Source of the DNA: Halalkalibacter suaedae
GTDB lineage: Bacteria > Bacillota > Bacilli > Bacillales > Bacillaceae_D
Length of the DNA: 64,000 nucleotides
Direction: 5' to 3'
Assembly (NCBI RefSeq): GCF_017939705.1
Contig: NZ_JAGKSQ010000002.1
Coordinates: 310,001-374,000, forward strand
Shown here: positions 57,217-64,000 of the stretch, in pieces
How positions within the stretch are numbered: position 1 is the stretch's first letter
How the letters are laid out: the number at the start of each line of letters is the position of its first letter
Notes under the pieces: generated by a model
The model's input: the letters and a program-made list of their open reading frames with translations, nothing else
Database searches by the model: none
What the model was told of the DNA's origin: nothing
Program-made: the position numbers and the translations under genes

Positions 57217-58140
57217 GTGAAACAACAATCAGTTTTATTTACTTATGGTCTTGTATTTTTTGTCATGATCCTCTGGGGAGTAAATGTTGTCATGCTAAAA
57301 GTATTAGTCGACACGTTTCCGGCAACAACTATGACTTCATTTCGCATTATGACTGCTGGTATTGCTGCAACAGCCATCCTACTAGTAACGAGGAATATGA
57401 GAAGGTTAACAGCAAAAGAGTGGAAGTATACGATTCTTGGAACCGTTTTTGGCGTTGTTGCACATCATTTTTTTCTTGCGGAAGGACTCACACAAACTGG
57501 TGCTTCAAATGCTGTTCTAATTCTTGCACTATTGCCATTAACGACCTCGGTGCTAGCGATTTTAATGTTAGGGGACCGGTTAACAAAATGGCGCTTCCTT
57601 GGAATCGTTCTAGCTTTCATTGGTGTACTCTTTATTCAAGGTGGGGCGGGTTCATGGTCAATTGATCGTGGTGAGCTCTATATTTTTGTCGCGATGCTTG
57701 TGCAAGCAATTAGCTTCATTTATATAAAAAAAGCAACGGCTACACTTGATTCAAGGCAAATGACTGGAATGATGCTTCTGATTGGGTCACTTGGATTATT
57801 TGGCGTAAGTCTTTTGCTTGAGCCTGGTGGAACACAAGCTATGGTCGGTGCACCGCTTAGTGTATATGTGATCTTTTTTATTTCTGCCATTTTTGCTACG
57901 GCTGTTGGCCATTTTCTGTTTAATGGAGCGATTGAACGAATAGGGGCAGGACAAACGGCAATTTTTAATAATTTCGTCCCATTCTTCGGGTTACTAAGTT
58001 CTTCTATATTTCTCAAGGAACAAATTTATTGGTACCAGACATTTGGATTTCTCTTTATCGTTATTGGAGTCTTATTCGGAACGGGTTATGTTGAAAGAGC
58101 CATTTTAAAACGTCGAGTCTCACATCAGAAAAGTGCATAA
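57217..58140 (+). CDS. EamA/DMT-family transporter
   Basis: A 307-residue membrane protein with ten hydrophobic segments arranged as two EamA repeats (about residues 8-140 and 150-290). DMT proteins move amino acids or metabolites, usually outward. It follows the doeA-like gene by 120 bp, in the same direction, so it may serve the same compound or export a by-product. GTG 57217 follows GGAAGGTAG. Confidence 0.85.
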   Translation: MKQQSVLFTYGLVFFVMILWGVNVVMLKVLVDTFPATTMTSFRIMTAGIAATAILLVTRNMRRLTAKEWKYTILGTVFGVVAHHFFLAEGLTQTGASNAVLILALLPLTTSVLAILMLGDRLTKWRFLGIVLAFIGVLFIQGGAGSWSIDRGELYIFVAMLVQAISFIYIKKATATLDSRQMTGMMLLIGSLGLFGVSLLLEPGGTQAMVGAPLSVYVIFFISAIFATAVGHFLFNGAIERIGAGQTAIFNNFVPFFGLLSSSIFLKEQIYWYQTFGFLFIVIGVLFGTGYVERAILKRRVSHQKSA

Positions 58141-58210
58141 CAGTGGTGGGAAAAAGTGTCTGAATTGACTATAAGTCGAATAAGATAGATAGTGTATGGA
58201 CACCGCTCCT

Positions 58211-58312
58211 GAAATATACTTCGCTTTCCGCGGGAAGCCGGTGAGCCTCCTCGTTTGCACTGCGGGGTCTCACCTTTGGCTTTTACATCCCGCAGGAGTC
58301 TACGTATATTTC
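58211..58312. repeat. nested-palindrome Bacillus-type intergenic repeat
   Basis: A 102-bp element bounded by exact inverted repeats GAAATATAC (58211-58219) and GTATATTTC (58304-58312). Inside are further complementary blocks: CGCGGGA with TCCCGC, and GGTGAG with CTCACC. The blocks TTTCCGCGGGA, GCCTCCTCG, TGCGGGGTCTCA and CCCGCAGGAGTCTACG resemble a repeat I recall between genes in many Bacillaceae. It is GC-richer than its surroundings. No second copy was seen in this window. Flanking 58141-58210 and 58313-58520 show no gene. Confidence 0.65.
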
Positions 58313-58521
58313 ATCCGCTAAGTGCTTGCTTTCTTTGCTATCTCAGAGGACATATAGAAAATCAGTTCTCTAATACTGATGCAAATGCGTAATAGCTAAA
58401 ATTTTCATCCAAATATATTAAGTTGCTTTTATTCGTTGGCTTGAAGTTCCAAAAAGGTAGTTATTGTCACTACATGAACATCAATTCTCCGTCATCTATG
58501 AAAAAGAGTCCAATTTACTTG

Positions 58522-58560
58522 AAAACCCCTTTGAGAATTTGATTTCTCAAAAGGGGTTTT
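58522..58560. terminator. strong inverted repeat
   Basis: AAAACCCCTTTGAGAA pairs with TTCTCAAAAGGGGTTTT (one bulge) around a short loop. It may end read-through from the transporter gene. Confidence 0.65.
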
Positions 58561-58569
58561 GTCTATAGT

Positions 58570-58604
58570 AAAAGAAGGTGTCGTTTTGACACCTTCTTTT
58601 TGTT
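58570..58604. terminator. bidirectional terminator downstream of dapA
   Basis: AAAAGAAGGTGTC and GACACCTTCTTTT pair perfectly around a 5-nt loop, with T-runs in both directions. Confidence 0.88.
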
Positions 58605-58609
58605 TTTAT

Positions 58610-59497
58610 TTAGCTCACGAAGAAATTCATTGTTGGATGTACAACGGTTTGTAATTCATGTTGTTGCTCAGCTGATAAAGGGAGTAGAGGCAGTCGAACT
58701 GAACCAACACGAATTCCCTTCATTTCTAGAGCTGCTTTGACCGGAGTTGGATTTGGAGCAATAAATAAATTCTTCATAACAGGTACTAGTTGGCGATGCT
58801 GCATTGCTGCGGCGGCTACTTGACCTGCCTGATAATTACGTACCATTTGCTGCATTTCATTGCCAATAATATGAGAAGCAACAGATACGACACCCACACC
58901 GCCAATTGCTAGTATTGGAAGGGTTAGACTGTCATCACCACTGTATAAAGAGAAGCCTTCAGGGGCATGCTCAATAATTGAGGCCATTGCGTCTAAATCT
59001 CCACTTGCTTCTTTTGTTGCAACGATATTAGGTATTTGTGCTAGTTCTAATGTCGTTTCAACACTCATATTTACTGCACTTCGACCAGGGATATTGTAAA
59101 GCATCACAGGTAATTTTGTTGCCTGTGCAATTGCACTGAAGTGTGCATACATACCTTCTTGAGAAGGCTTATTATAATATGGAACAACTAGCATAACGGC
59201 ATCGACACCAATGGCTTCCGCTTGTTTGGTTAATTCAATAGAAGCTTGTGTGTTATTAGATCCAGTACCTGCAATGACAGGTACTTGTCCGTTAACGGTT
59301 TCAACAACTGTCTGAAAGAGTGTCAGCTTTTCGTCTGTTGAAAGGGTAGGGGATTCACCCGTTGTTCCTCCAACAACTAGAGCATCAGAACCGTTTGCAA
59401 TAAGATGATGCACAAGTTCCTTTGTAGCTTCCTTATCAAATTGTCCATGTTGATTAAATGGTGTTACCATTGCAGTAATTACACGTCCGAAATTCAT
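58610..59497 (-). CDS. dapA: 4-hydroxy-tetrahydrodipicolinate synthase
   Basis: First committed step of lysine/diaminopimelate synthesis: condenses pyruvate with aspartate semialdehyde. A 295-residue TIM barrel with GTTGESPTL near residue 44, the catalytic Tyr in LYNIPGRS near 135, and the Schiff-base Lys in ATKEASGD near 163. ATG 59497 follows GAGGGTGA; a longer frame to 59536 reads through it. A lysine riboswitch and terminator precede it, so it is a lysine-controlled isozyme or the main enzyme, separate from dapB at 961. Confidence 0.95.
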   Translation of the reverse strand: MNFGRVITAMVTPFNQHGQFDKEATKELVHHLIANGSDALVVGGTTGESPTLSTDEKLTLFQTVVETVNGQVPVIAGTGSNNTQASIELTKQAEAIGVDAVMLVVPYYNKPSQEGMYAHFSAIAQATKLPVMLYNIPGRSAVNMSVETTLELAQIPNIVATKEASGDLDAMASIIEHAPEGFSLYSGDDSLTLPILAIGGVGVVSVASHIIGNEMQQMVRNYQAGQVAAAAMQHRQLVPVMKNLFIAPNPTPVKAALEMKGIRVGSVRLPLLPLSAEQQHELQTVVHPTMNFFVS

Positions 59498-59552
59498 CCT
59501 ATTCACCCTCAATTCATCAAGTTTTCTATACGTCACGGGCTACTTTTGGAAG

Positions 59553-59590
59553 GCACAAAAAACAACAATGAGGTCTCGACTCATTGTTGG
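59553..59590 (-). terminator. riboswitch-controlled terminator before dapA
   Basis: On the minus strand CAACAATGAG and CTCATTGTTG form a 10-bp stem with a 7-nt loop, followed by TTTTTTG. It lies between the lysine aptamer and the dapA ribosome site, the expected place of the expression platform. Confidence 0.85.
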
Positions 59591-59624
59591 ATGGTTAGCA
59601 AGGCAATACAAGCAAAACCAAATC

Positions 59625-59812
59625 AATGTGTGAGATAGCCCTCCATATAGCATGTGCTATATGACAGTCCTGTTCTTATTCAAAACAGTCCCAGCAAATG
59701 GGTTATGAGTATCCATTTACTTCGGCAAATACCCCTTTTAACATGTTTCACGAGAGCTCATACTCTTCCGCATGTTTACTAATGATCTTTGCACCTCTAC
59801 CCTCACTTCAAA
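59625..59812 (-). promoter_or_regulatory. lysine riboswitch (L box) controlling dapA
   Basis: Read on the minus strand, the leader carries the conserved L-box blocks in order: GAGGGTAGAGGTGC, GAAGAGTATGAG, GTGAAA, AAGGGGTATTTGCCGAAG, GCTGGGACTGTTTTG, AACAGGACTGTCA and GGAGGGCTATCTCAC. P1 forms between GTGAGGGTAG near 59806 and CTATCTCAC near 59630. With lysine bound the downstream terminator should form and shut off dapA. Confidence 0.92.
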
Positions 59813-59916
59813 TTTTAATGAAGTAAGATATTTCTTAATTGTGTCTACCTTATCAAATGTAATGATTGAATGCAATGCTTTCGGAACAATTTTCCGATAT
59901 TTCTATATCGTTTAGC

Positions 59917-60060
59917 TTATTTATTGAGTTTCATTTGGACTGCATTGAGCAACTTGTCCAATTCTTGACTGCATTGGACAGTGATCTCGGAAGTAAAGCC
60001 ATATTTTTTAGCGGAGGATAGCATTTCAGACCGTTTTTCTTCTATCTTAATCATTATCAT
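59917..60060 (-). CDS. Spo0E-like aspartyl-phosphate phosphatase
   Basis: A 47-residue protein with the two-helix Spo0E architecture: IEEKRSEMLSSAKKYGFTSEI, then the signature SQELD at residues 31-35 and a second helix. Spo0E proteins dephosphorylate Spo0A-P and so delay sporulation. ATG 60060 follows GGAGTG at 11 nt; ATG 60054 is an alternative. A TATAAT sits on the minus strand at 60162-60157, giving a leader of about 90 nt. The frame is too short to be caught by most gene finders. Confidence 0.75.
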   Translation of the reverse strand: MIMIKIEEKRSEMLSSAKKYGFTSEITVQCSQELDKLLNAVQMKLNK

Positions 60061-60335
60061 TTTATTTTTCACTCCATTACTGACATTCAAACAGTCGAGA
60101 AATTGTATGTTGTGATGCATATGGAGGAAAATCTTGGTCCCGTCTGTTCAATAAAGATTATAACCTAAAGAAATTTGTTGAAAAGTGTTTCTGCTAAATT
60201 AGTCAAACTTAGTAAATAAAAGTGCAAATTCGACAACAATTACATCATTTTTCCCCATTTGGTCAAAGCTTTTTTAAGCTCTAATGTTTGAAATCCCTAG
60301 TGTTTTCTCACACTAAGTGAAGGAGGGGATAACCA

Positions 60336-61052
60336 ATGAGACAGTATGTTGTTTTCGCAGTGGCCGTCCTATCATTGAGCGGATGTGTGATACCACAAGA
60401 TCAACCACTAGGATCGAATGCAGATCCTAATCGAGGATACAATCATTTTGGTGTTCAAAATGTACGGTCTTATGAAGGGCCATTAAGTGATTTAATGGTT
60501 CCGGATGCTGCTCCAAACGGAATAGGAAGTACAGCACAAGAGATCTTACGTAATAAAGGAGAAACGTCCCAAAATTATAATTTAAGCATGAGCCATGAAG
60601 GGATAAACAATGCTGGGTCAAGAATTTTAAGCAACAAACCTGGCATCATTAGAGATAAACCCGCACATCAAAATAATCCAAACTTAGAAAAACGACCAAT
60701 CAGAGAAAAATCTCAAGTATTACAGAGTGAATTAAAAACAGAAAGAGCGATTGAACAAAGAGTTGAACAATTTGCAGAGGTAAGAGATGCCCATGTCATT
60801 TCAGATGGTAATGTCTACGTTATTGGTGTTGAGTCAACAGAATCTGATCGAGTAAGCTTGATACAATCAATTGAAAAAGAAGTAGCAGGTATGGATGAAG
60901 CAGAAATCTACATTACAACGAATCGTCGAGTTATTAATCGAATTAAGGCATTGGAACACCATATTAGTCTTCCGCAGCCATTGGAATCAATTGGTGGTGC
61001 AGTGGCAGAAATGGTCGATTTAATTGATGACACTACAAATCATAGAAGATAA
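60336..61052 (+). CDS. YhcN/YlaJ-family sporulation lipoprotein
   Basis: A 238-residue lipoprotein. The signal peptide ends in the lipobox LSGC (Cys17); a polar, Asn/Gly-rich linker follows (to about residue 130), then the YhcN/YlaJ domain (IEQRVEQFAEVRDAHVISDGN, VYVIGVES, YITTNRRVINRI). YhcN and YlaJ proteins are found in spore membranes and influence germination. ATG 60336 follows GAAGGAGGGG. Convergent with a second lipoprotein gene. Confidence 0.85.
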   Translation: MRQYVVFAVAVLSLSGCVIPQDQPLGSNADPNRGYNHFGVQNVRSYEGPLSDLMVPDAAPNGIGSTAQEILRNKGETSQNYNLSMSHEGINNAGSRILSNKPGIIRDKPAHQNNPNLEKRPIREKSQVLQSELKTERAIEQRVEQFAEVRDAHVISDGNVYVIGVESTESDRVSLIQSIEKEVAGMDEAEIYITTNRRVINRIKALEHHISLPQPLESIGGAVAEMVDLIDDTTNHRR

Positions 61053-61063
61053 TTTTAACAAAA

Positions 61064-61087
61064 CCCCAGTCCGAGAAGGCTGGGGTA
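61064..61087. terminator. terminator between two convergent lipoprotein genes
   Basis: ACCCCAG-T-CC and GG-CTGGGGT form a stable stem; TTTTGTT follows on the minus strand. Confidence 0.8.
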
Positions 61088-61094
61088 CTTCGTT

Positions 61095-61661
61095 TTAATG
61101 TAATCCGTATTCTTCAGTGATTGATAAATACTCTCTTTCCATTAGTTTATGTGATACGACAGCATTCTCATAGTGAACTCGAGCATTTGTGACAACTATT
61201 GGGTGAATGGGTTCAGTTATTTCCATTAATACTTTTTCAAGTGCATCAATTTCAACGAGTGTAGCTACATGAACATGATGAAACCCTTCAAACGCTTCTG
61301 GTGGTTGAAAGGTTAAAAAGCTCTGACTTTGTCTTTTAAGTTCTTGAATCGTTGCTAGAGCCTCATCAATGTCATTGGCCGTTGGTGCACCGACCTCAAA
61401 TAATCGAACGGTTTTTTCCAATAAAGTAGCAGTTTCACTAATATACGATCCTGCTTGATTAGCGTAAGAAGTTAATTCGGGATTAGTCATTTGATCTTCA
61501 TTCTGGTCAGCATTGTTCGCCCGTTGTTGAAAGCCGTAGTCTTCGTCAAATTGCTGAACTTCAACATCCTGAACAATATTTTCTTCAGAATCGGTTTGAC
61601 CACAAGCGGATAAGGGTATAAAAACAAGTCCACTACAAATAATAAAAGTAAACTTTTTCAA
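61095..61661 (-). CDS. lipoprotein of unknown function
   Basis: A 188-residue predicted lipoprotein: basic N-terminus, hydrophobic core and lipobox LSAC (Cys20). After a Glu/Asp/Gln-rich linker comes a helical domain (about residues 65-185) with regularly spaced Leu and Glu, including QTDSEE near the anchor and FHHVHVATLVEIDAL. No catalytic motif seen. The start is TTG 61661 behind GCAGGAGG. Family not recognised. Confidence 0.75.
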   Translation of the reverse strand: MKKFTFIICSGLVFIPLSACGQTDSEENIVQDVEVQQFDEDYGFQQRANNADQNEDQMTNPELTSYANQAGSYISETATLLEKTVRLFEVGAPTANDIDEALATIQELKRQSQSFLTFQPPEAFEGFHHVHVATLVEIDALEKVLMEITEPIHPIVVTNARVHYENAVVSHKLMEREYLSITEEYGLH

Positions 61662-61770
61662 TGTATTTAACCTCCTGCAAGTATGTTAAGTTTAGTATGA
61701 GGGTCAAAAGGAAAAAGTATGCATCAATGGATTGAACTGGTGAATTTTTGTTGATCTTTCTAAATCAACC

Positions 61771-61799
61771 TTGCAATTTTAGGATATCTAGGGTATAGT
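61771..61799 (+). promoter_or_regulatory. sigma-A promoter of the structured leader
   Basis: TTGCAA at 61771-61776, a 17-bp spacer and TATAGT at 61794-61799. Transcription should begin near 61806. Confidence 0.65.
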
Positions 61800-61805
61800 A
61801 TTGTT

Positions 61806-62104
61806 AACGGTTGAGAACAACAGGTAAGCGCTTTTCATTCGCTGGCGCGGTCAAGGAACCGCAAGGATGAACGAGAGGCAGGGCTTTCATTGTCTGAAGA
61901 TTGATCAATTGGATCCTTATATTTACCCTTAATATATATTTTGGTTATCAATAGTTACACTGTAAGAGTTCAGTATTCACATGTTATAAGGGATATTCAC
62001 TCCGAACCGTGGTTGATGCTCCTTATAATATGTGAATTTTTATTTACCACGTAAATACGATTGCATATTAAGAAAATTTATTTAAAAGATTGGGGTTTTT
62101 GTAC
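61806..62104 (+). ncRNA. long structured leader of the cold-shock gene, or a separate RNA
   Basis: About 300 nt with no coding sequence on either strand. The first 100 nt are GC-rich for this genome and form visible stems: GCGGT/ACCGC around 61848-61863 inside a larger TTCAT/ATGAA pairing. Farther on, TTATAAGG near 61984 pairs with CCTTATAA near 62022. No terminator was found in between, so it is most likely a cold-shock mRNA leader of the thermosensor kind, although a separate 5' RNA is possible. I could not match it to a known riboswitch. Confidence 0.5.
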
Positions 62105-62305
62105 ATGCAAACTGGTACAGTTAAATGGTTTAACGCAGAAAAAGGATTCGGTTTCATTGAAGTAGAAGGCGGAAATGATGTATTCGTACACTTCAGCGCT
62201 ATCACTGGTGAAGGTTTCAAATCACTTGACGAAGGTCAAGCTGTAGAATTTGAAATCGTAGACGGCGACCGTGGACCACAAGCAGCTAACGTTGTAAAGC
62301 GTTAA
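62105..62305 (+). CDS. cold-shock protein, CspA family
   Basis: A 66-residue single-domain OB-fold RNA chaperone with RNP1 KGFGFIEV and RNP2 VFVHFSAI. It keeps mRNA unfolded at low temperature. ATG 62105 is preceded by GGGG at 11 nt and by a long structured leader typical of csp genes. Which of the csp paralogues it corresponds to cannot be told. A strong terminator follows. Confidence 0.95.
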   Translation: MQTGTVKWFNAEKGFGFIEVEGGNDVFVHFSAITGEGFKSLDEGQAVEFEIVDGDRGPQAANVVKR

Positions 62306-62317
62306 TTTGCTTCAGAT

Positions 62318-62350
62318 AAACACTATCTCTTTTGAGATAGTGTTTTTTTC
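62318..62350 (+). terminator. intrinsic terminator after the cold-shock gene
   Basis: AAACACTATCTC and GAGATAGTGTTT arms with a TTTT loop, then a T-run. Confidence 0.92.
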
Positions 62351-62440
62351 GTGATGTGATTAAAAGGCAGGCATAGTTATTTCGTTTTTCTAAATATAAG
62401 TTATAATACAACTATACTTGTTTAAGGAGTTGACGTTATA

Positions 62441-63526
62441 ATGTACGAATTACTAAAAGAATTGTCCCAATTACATGGTCCTTGTGGTCACGAGCAACAG
62501 GTTTCCTCTTGGATTAAAGATAAAATAGCCCCGATGGTCGATGAAGTTTACATTGATCCAATCGGAAACGTTATCGCAAGGAAAAAAGGTAATAAACCAG
62601 GACCTTCAATAGCAGTGACTGCTCATATGGATGAAATCGGTTTTATCATTAAAAAAATTGAAAACAACGGGTTGCTACGTTTTGAAAAGCTAGGTGGACA
62701 TGATGATCGTATTCTATTAGCACAGCATGTTCAGTTGCTAACTATAAGTGGATACCTACACGGAGTCATTGGAACAATGTCGGCTCATTTTGTTAAATTT
62801 GATGATCCGAATAAAGTCAGAAATCATCGTCAGCTATACATAGATATCGGTGCAAAAAGCAAAGAGGAGGCGGAGCAATTAGGTGTAGAAATTGGCCAGA
62901 CAGTGACTTGGCTACCGTCAATTGATTATCTTGGAAATAAGGAAACAGGCAAACTTGTTGGAAAAGCATTTGATGATCGTGCAGGCTGTGCAGTCATTAT
63001 TGAAGCTTTAACAGAGCTGCAGGATGAACCTTTTTGCGGAGAACTAATCGCTGTTTTTACAGTTCAGGAGGAAGTAGGGTTGAGAGGAGCACAAGTAGCG
63101 GCTCAACAAATTAATGCAGATGTCGCCATTGCTCTAGACACTACTGCAGTTAGCGATACTGTGGAAGAAACAATGGATCAAAGTCTAGCTTTAGGTGCGG
63201 GAACCGGAATTAAGATTATGGACTTTAGCTTAATCTCACATCCTGCAGTCAAGGACAAGTTAATTGAAATAGCAAAAGAACAAAAAATTAATTATCAGTT
63301 AGAGGTATTTCCTGGCATCGGTACGGATGGAGGGGCAATGAGTTTAGCTAACAAGGGTGTTCCAACTGGAGTTCTCTCCATTCCTTCCCGTTATGCACAT
63401 AGCCCAGTTGAAGTTATTGATCAAGAGGATTTACTCGCAACAAAACATCTATTGAAACATTTTATTCTTTCTTTGAGTGAAAGTACGGCCTTTCCATTTG
63501 TGCAACCAAATCGTCCCACTGTTTAA
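62441..63526 (+). CDS. M42-family metalloaminopeptidase
   Basis: A 361-residue TET-type aminopeptidase (glutamyl aminopeptidase/FrvX group). Zinc ligands are visible in TAHMDEIGF near residue 66, KAFDDRAGC near 180, QEEVGLRG near 212 (catalytic Glu), ALDTTA near 234 and YAHSPVEV near 320. Cytosolic oligomer that trims peptides; relatives include YsdC, YtoP and FrvX and the exact match is not decided. ATG 62441 follows AAGGAG. Confidence 0.92.
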   Translation: MYELLKELSQLHGPCGHEQQVSSWIKDKIAPMVDEVYIDPIGNVIARKKGNKPGPSIAVTAHMDEIGFIIKKIENNGLLRFEKLGGHDDRILLAQHVQLLTISGYLHGVIGTMSAHFVKFDDPNKVRNHRQLYIDIGAKSKEEAEQLGVEIGQTVTWLPSIDYLGNKETGKLVGKAFDDRAGCAVIIEALTELQDEPFCGELIAVFTVQEEVGLRGAQVAAQQINADVAIALDTTAVSDTVEETMDQSLALGAGTGIKIMDFSLISHPAVKDKLIEIAKEQKINYQLEVFPGIGTDGGAMSLANKGVPTGVLSIPSRYAHSPVEVIDQEDLLATKHLLKHFILSLSESTAFPFVQPNRPTV

Positions 63527-63543
63527 AACTAGAGAATATTTGT

Positions 63544-63582
63544 AAGTACAAAAGGATCGTAACGACCTTTTGTACTTTTTTA
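63544..63582. terminator. terminator between convergent genes
   Basis: AAGTACAAAAGG and CCTTTTGTACTT are perfectly paired around a 10-nt loop, followed by TTTTTAT. Confidence 0.88.
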
Positions 63583-63601
63583 TTTAGTACGAGCTACACA
63601 A

Positions 63602-64000
63602 TTAACTCATTTCTTTTAGATTGGCTATTATCCAAGGGGCTGCCTCCTGTAACGTAGAAAAATAAGCATCTGCTTCGAATGAATGCTCCTGACCAATAAA
63701 AACAGTTTTGCATCCTGCTTTTCTTCCGGCTTGTATATCTGGTTCGCGGTCACCGACCATGATGCTTTCTTTAAGGTTAATATCATGCTTTTTGGCAAGA
63801 TCTATTAGCATTTGTACCCCTGGTTTTCGACATAAGCATCCTGCTTGAGGCTTGTGTGGGCAATAAGCAATATCATCGATGTATGTTTCTTCGCTTTTTA
63901 ATTGGTTTCTCATTTCTAGATGAATTTTCTCGAGAGCTTCTTTCTTCATATACCCCAGTCCAACTCCACCTTGATTTGTTACAACGAAGGTTGGGATTTT
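63602..64000 (-). CDS. HAD-IIIA phosphatase, heptose-bisphosphate/histidinol-phosphate type (5' end beyond window)
   Basis: Partial: 133 codons are visible and the frame stays open to the window edge, so the true start lies outside. Visible elements are HAD motif II with TNQGGVGLG, the GmhB-type Cys/His zinc loop CPHKPQAGCLCRKP, the motif III lysine in CRKPG, and motif IV GDREPDIQAG. The N-terminal DxD nucleophile is missing because of the cut. GmhB-type enzymes act on D,D-heptose bisphosphate; related ones act on histidinol phosphate. The substrate here is uncertain. Confidence 0.85.
   Translation of the reverse strand, partial: KIPTFVVTNQGGVGLGYMKKEALEKIHLEMRNQLKSEETYIDDIAYCPHKPQAGCLCRKPGVQMLIDLAKKHDINLKESIMVGDREPDIQAGRKAGCKTVFIGQEHSFEADAYFSTLQEAAPWIIANLKEMS

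Noticed and set aside
57156-57665. 169-codon Cys/Trp-rich plus-strand frame overlapping the EamA transporter
   Set aside because: It is an out-of-frame shadow of the transporter gene, which has the expected membrane segments and ribosome site.
60229-60235. Exact Spo0A box TGTCGAA (minus strand) upstream of the Spo0E-like gene
   Set aside because: A 7-base match occurs often by chance, and it lies about 170 bp from the start with no paired box.
60285-60315. TGTTTG-18-CACACTA, a sigma-G-like promoter before the YhcN/YlaJ lipoprotein gene
   Set aside because: The start of transcription would fall inside the ribosome site, leaving no usable leader; it also coincides with a small TAGTGT/ACACTA inverted repeat.
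61864-61929. Plus-strand 21-codon frame in the cold-shock leader (starts MNERQG)
   Set aside because: AAGG directly abuts the ATG, so there is no workable ribosome-site spacing; more likely part of the RNA structure.

Overview
The window looks like the chromosome of a low-GC, spore-forming Bacillaceae, probably a halotolerant or alkaliphilic Bacillus relative. Its first half follows the ypj-ypm-ypp gene order known from Bacillus subtilis: ypjC, ypjD, dapB, mgsA, bshB1, bshA, cca, birA, panBCD, dinG, ypmA, ypmB, aspB, asnS, dnaD, nth, ypoC, then convergent recU-ponA. Bacillithiol genes, a small acid-soluble spore protein, a RacA-like protein, KapB, a Spo0E-type phosphatase and a YhcN/YlaJ lipoprotein support an endospore former. 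A very acidic extracellular tail on PBP1 and a probable ectoine-degradation cluster fit a saline or alkaline habitat. No rRNA, tRNA, CRISPR array, prophage or complete insertion sequence was seen.

Region by region. 1-6163: a YitT-type membrane protein (partial, minus strand), then a compact operon for nucleotide clean-up, lysine synthesis, methylglyoxal synthesis, bacillithiol, tRNA CCA addition and biotinylation. 6391-9500: pantothenate synthesis and a TPR protein. 9556-19382: DinG, an MTA/SAH deaminase, a small divergent gene, ypmA/ypmB, aspB, asnS, dnaD, nth, ypoC. 19403-28810: the double-GTPase dynamin DynA, PBP1, RecU, YppC, a spore protein with a sigma-G-like promoter, a RacA-like protein, YppE and a small membrane protein. 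29008-36838: IlvA, CheV, a short YitT protein, an NlpC/P60 endopeptidase, a PfpI-family protein, RNase Z, a thioredoxin-like protein and bacilliredoxin BrxA. 37012-40369: CvfC with a coupled 71-residue acidic protein, and a TelA pair on the minus strand. 40904-49184: glutamate synthase gltAB, YpjP, three small membrane proteins and KapB.

49194-58140 is the most unusual block: a divergent PucR-type regulator faces a five-gene run (Cys/Met-type PLP enzyme, M20 deacetylase, ACT-less homoserine dehydrogenase, aldehyde dehydrogenase, DoeA/EutD-like ectoine hydrolase) followed by an EamA transporter. I read it as a Firmicutes version of an ectoine catabolic operon with a non-standard enzyme set. 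58141-64000 holds a nested-palindrome intergenic repeat, dapA behind a lysine riboswitch and terminator, a Spo0E-like phosphatase gene, two lipoproteins, a long structured leader in front of a cold-shock gene, an M42 aminopeptidase and a partial HAD phosphatase.

Several genes meet at aspartate semialdehyde: dapA/dapB withdraw it for lysine, and the ectoine-type cluster would generate it and then oxidise it to aspartate or reduce it to homoserine. All assignments come from reading the sequence and remembered family features; no database search was run.
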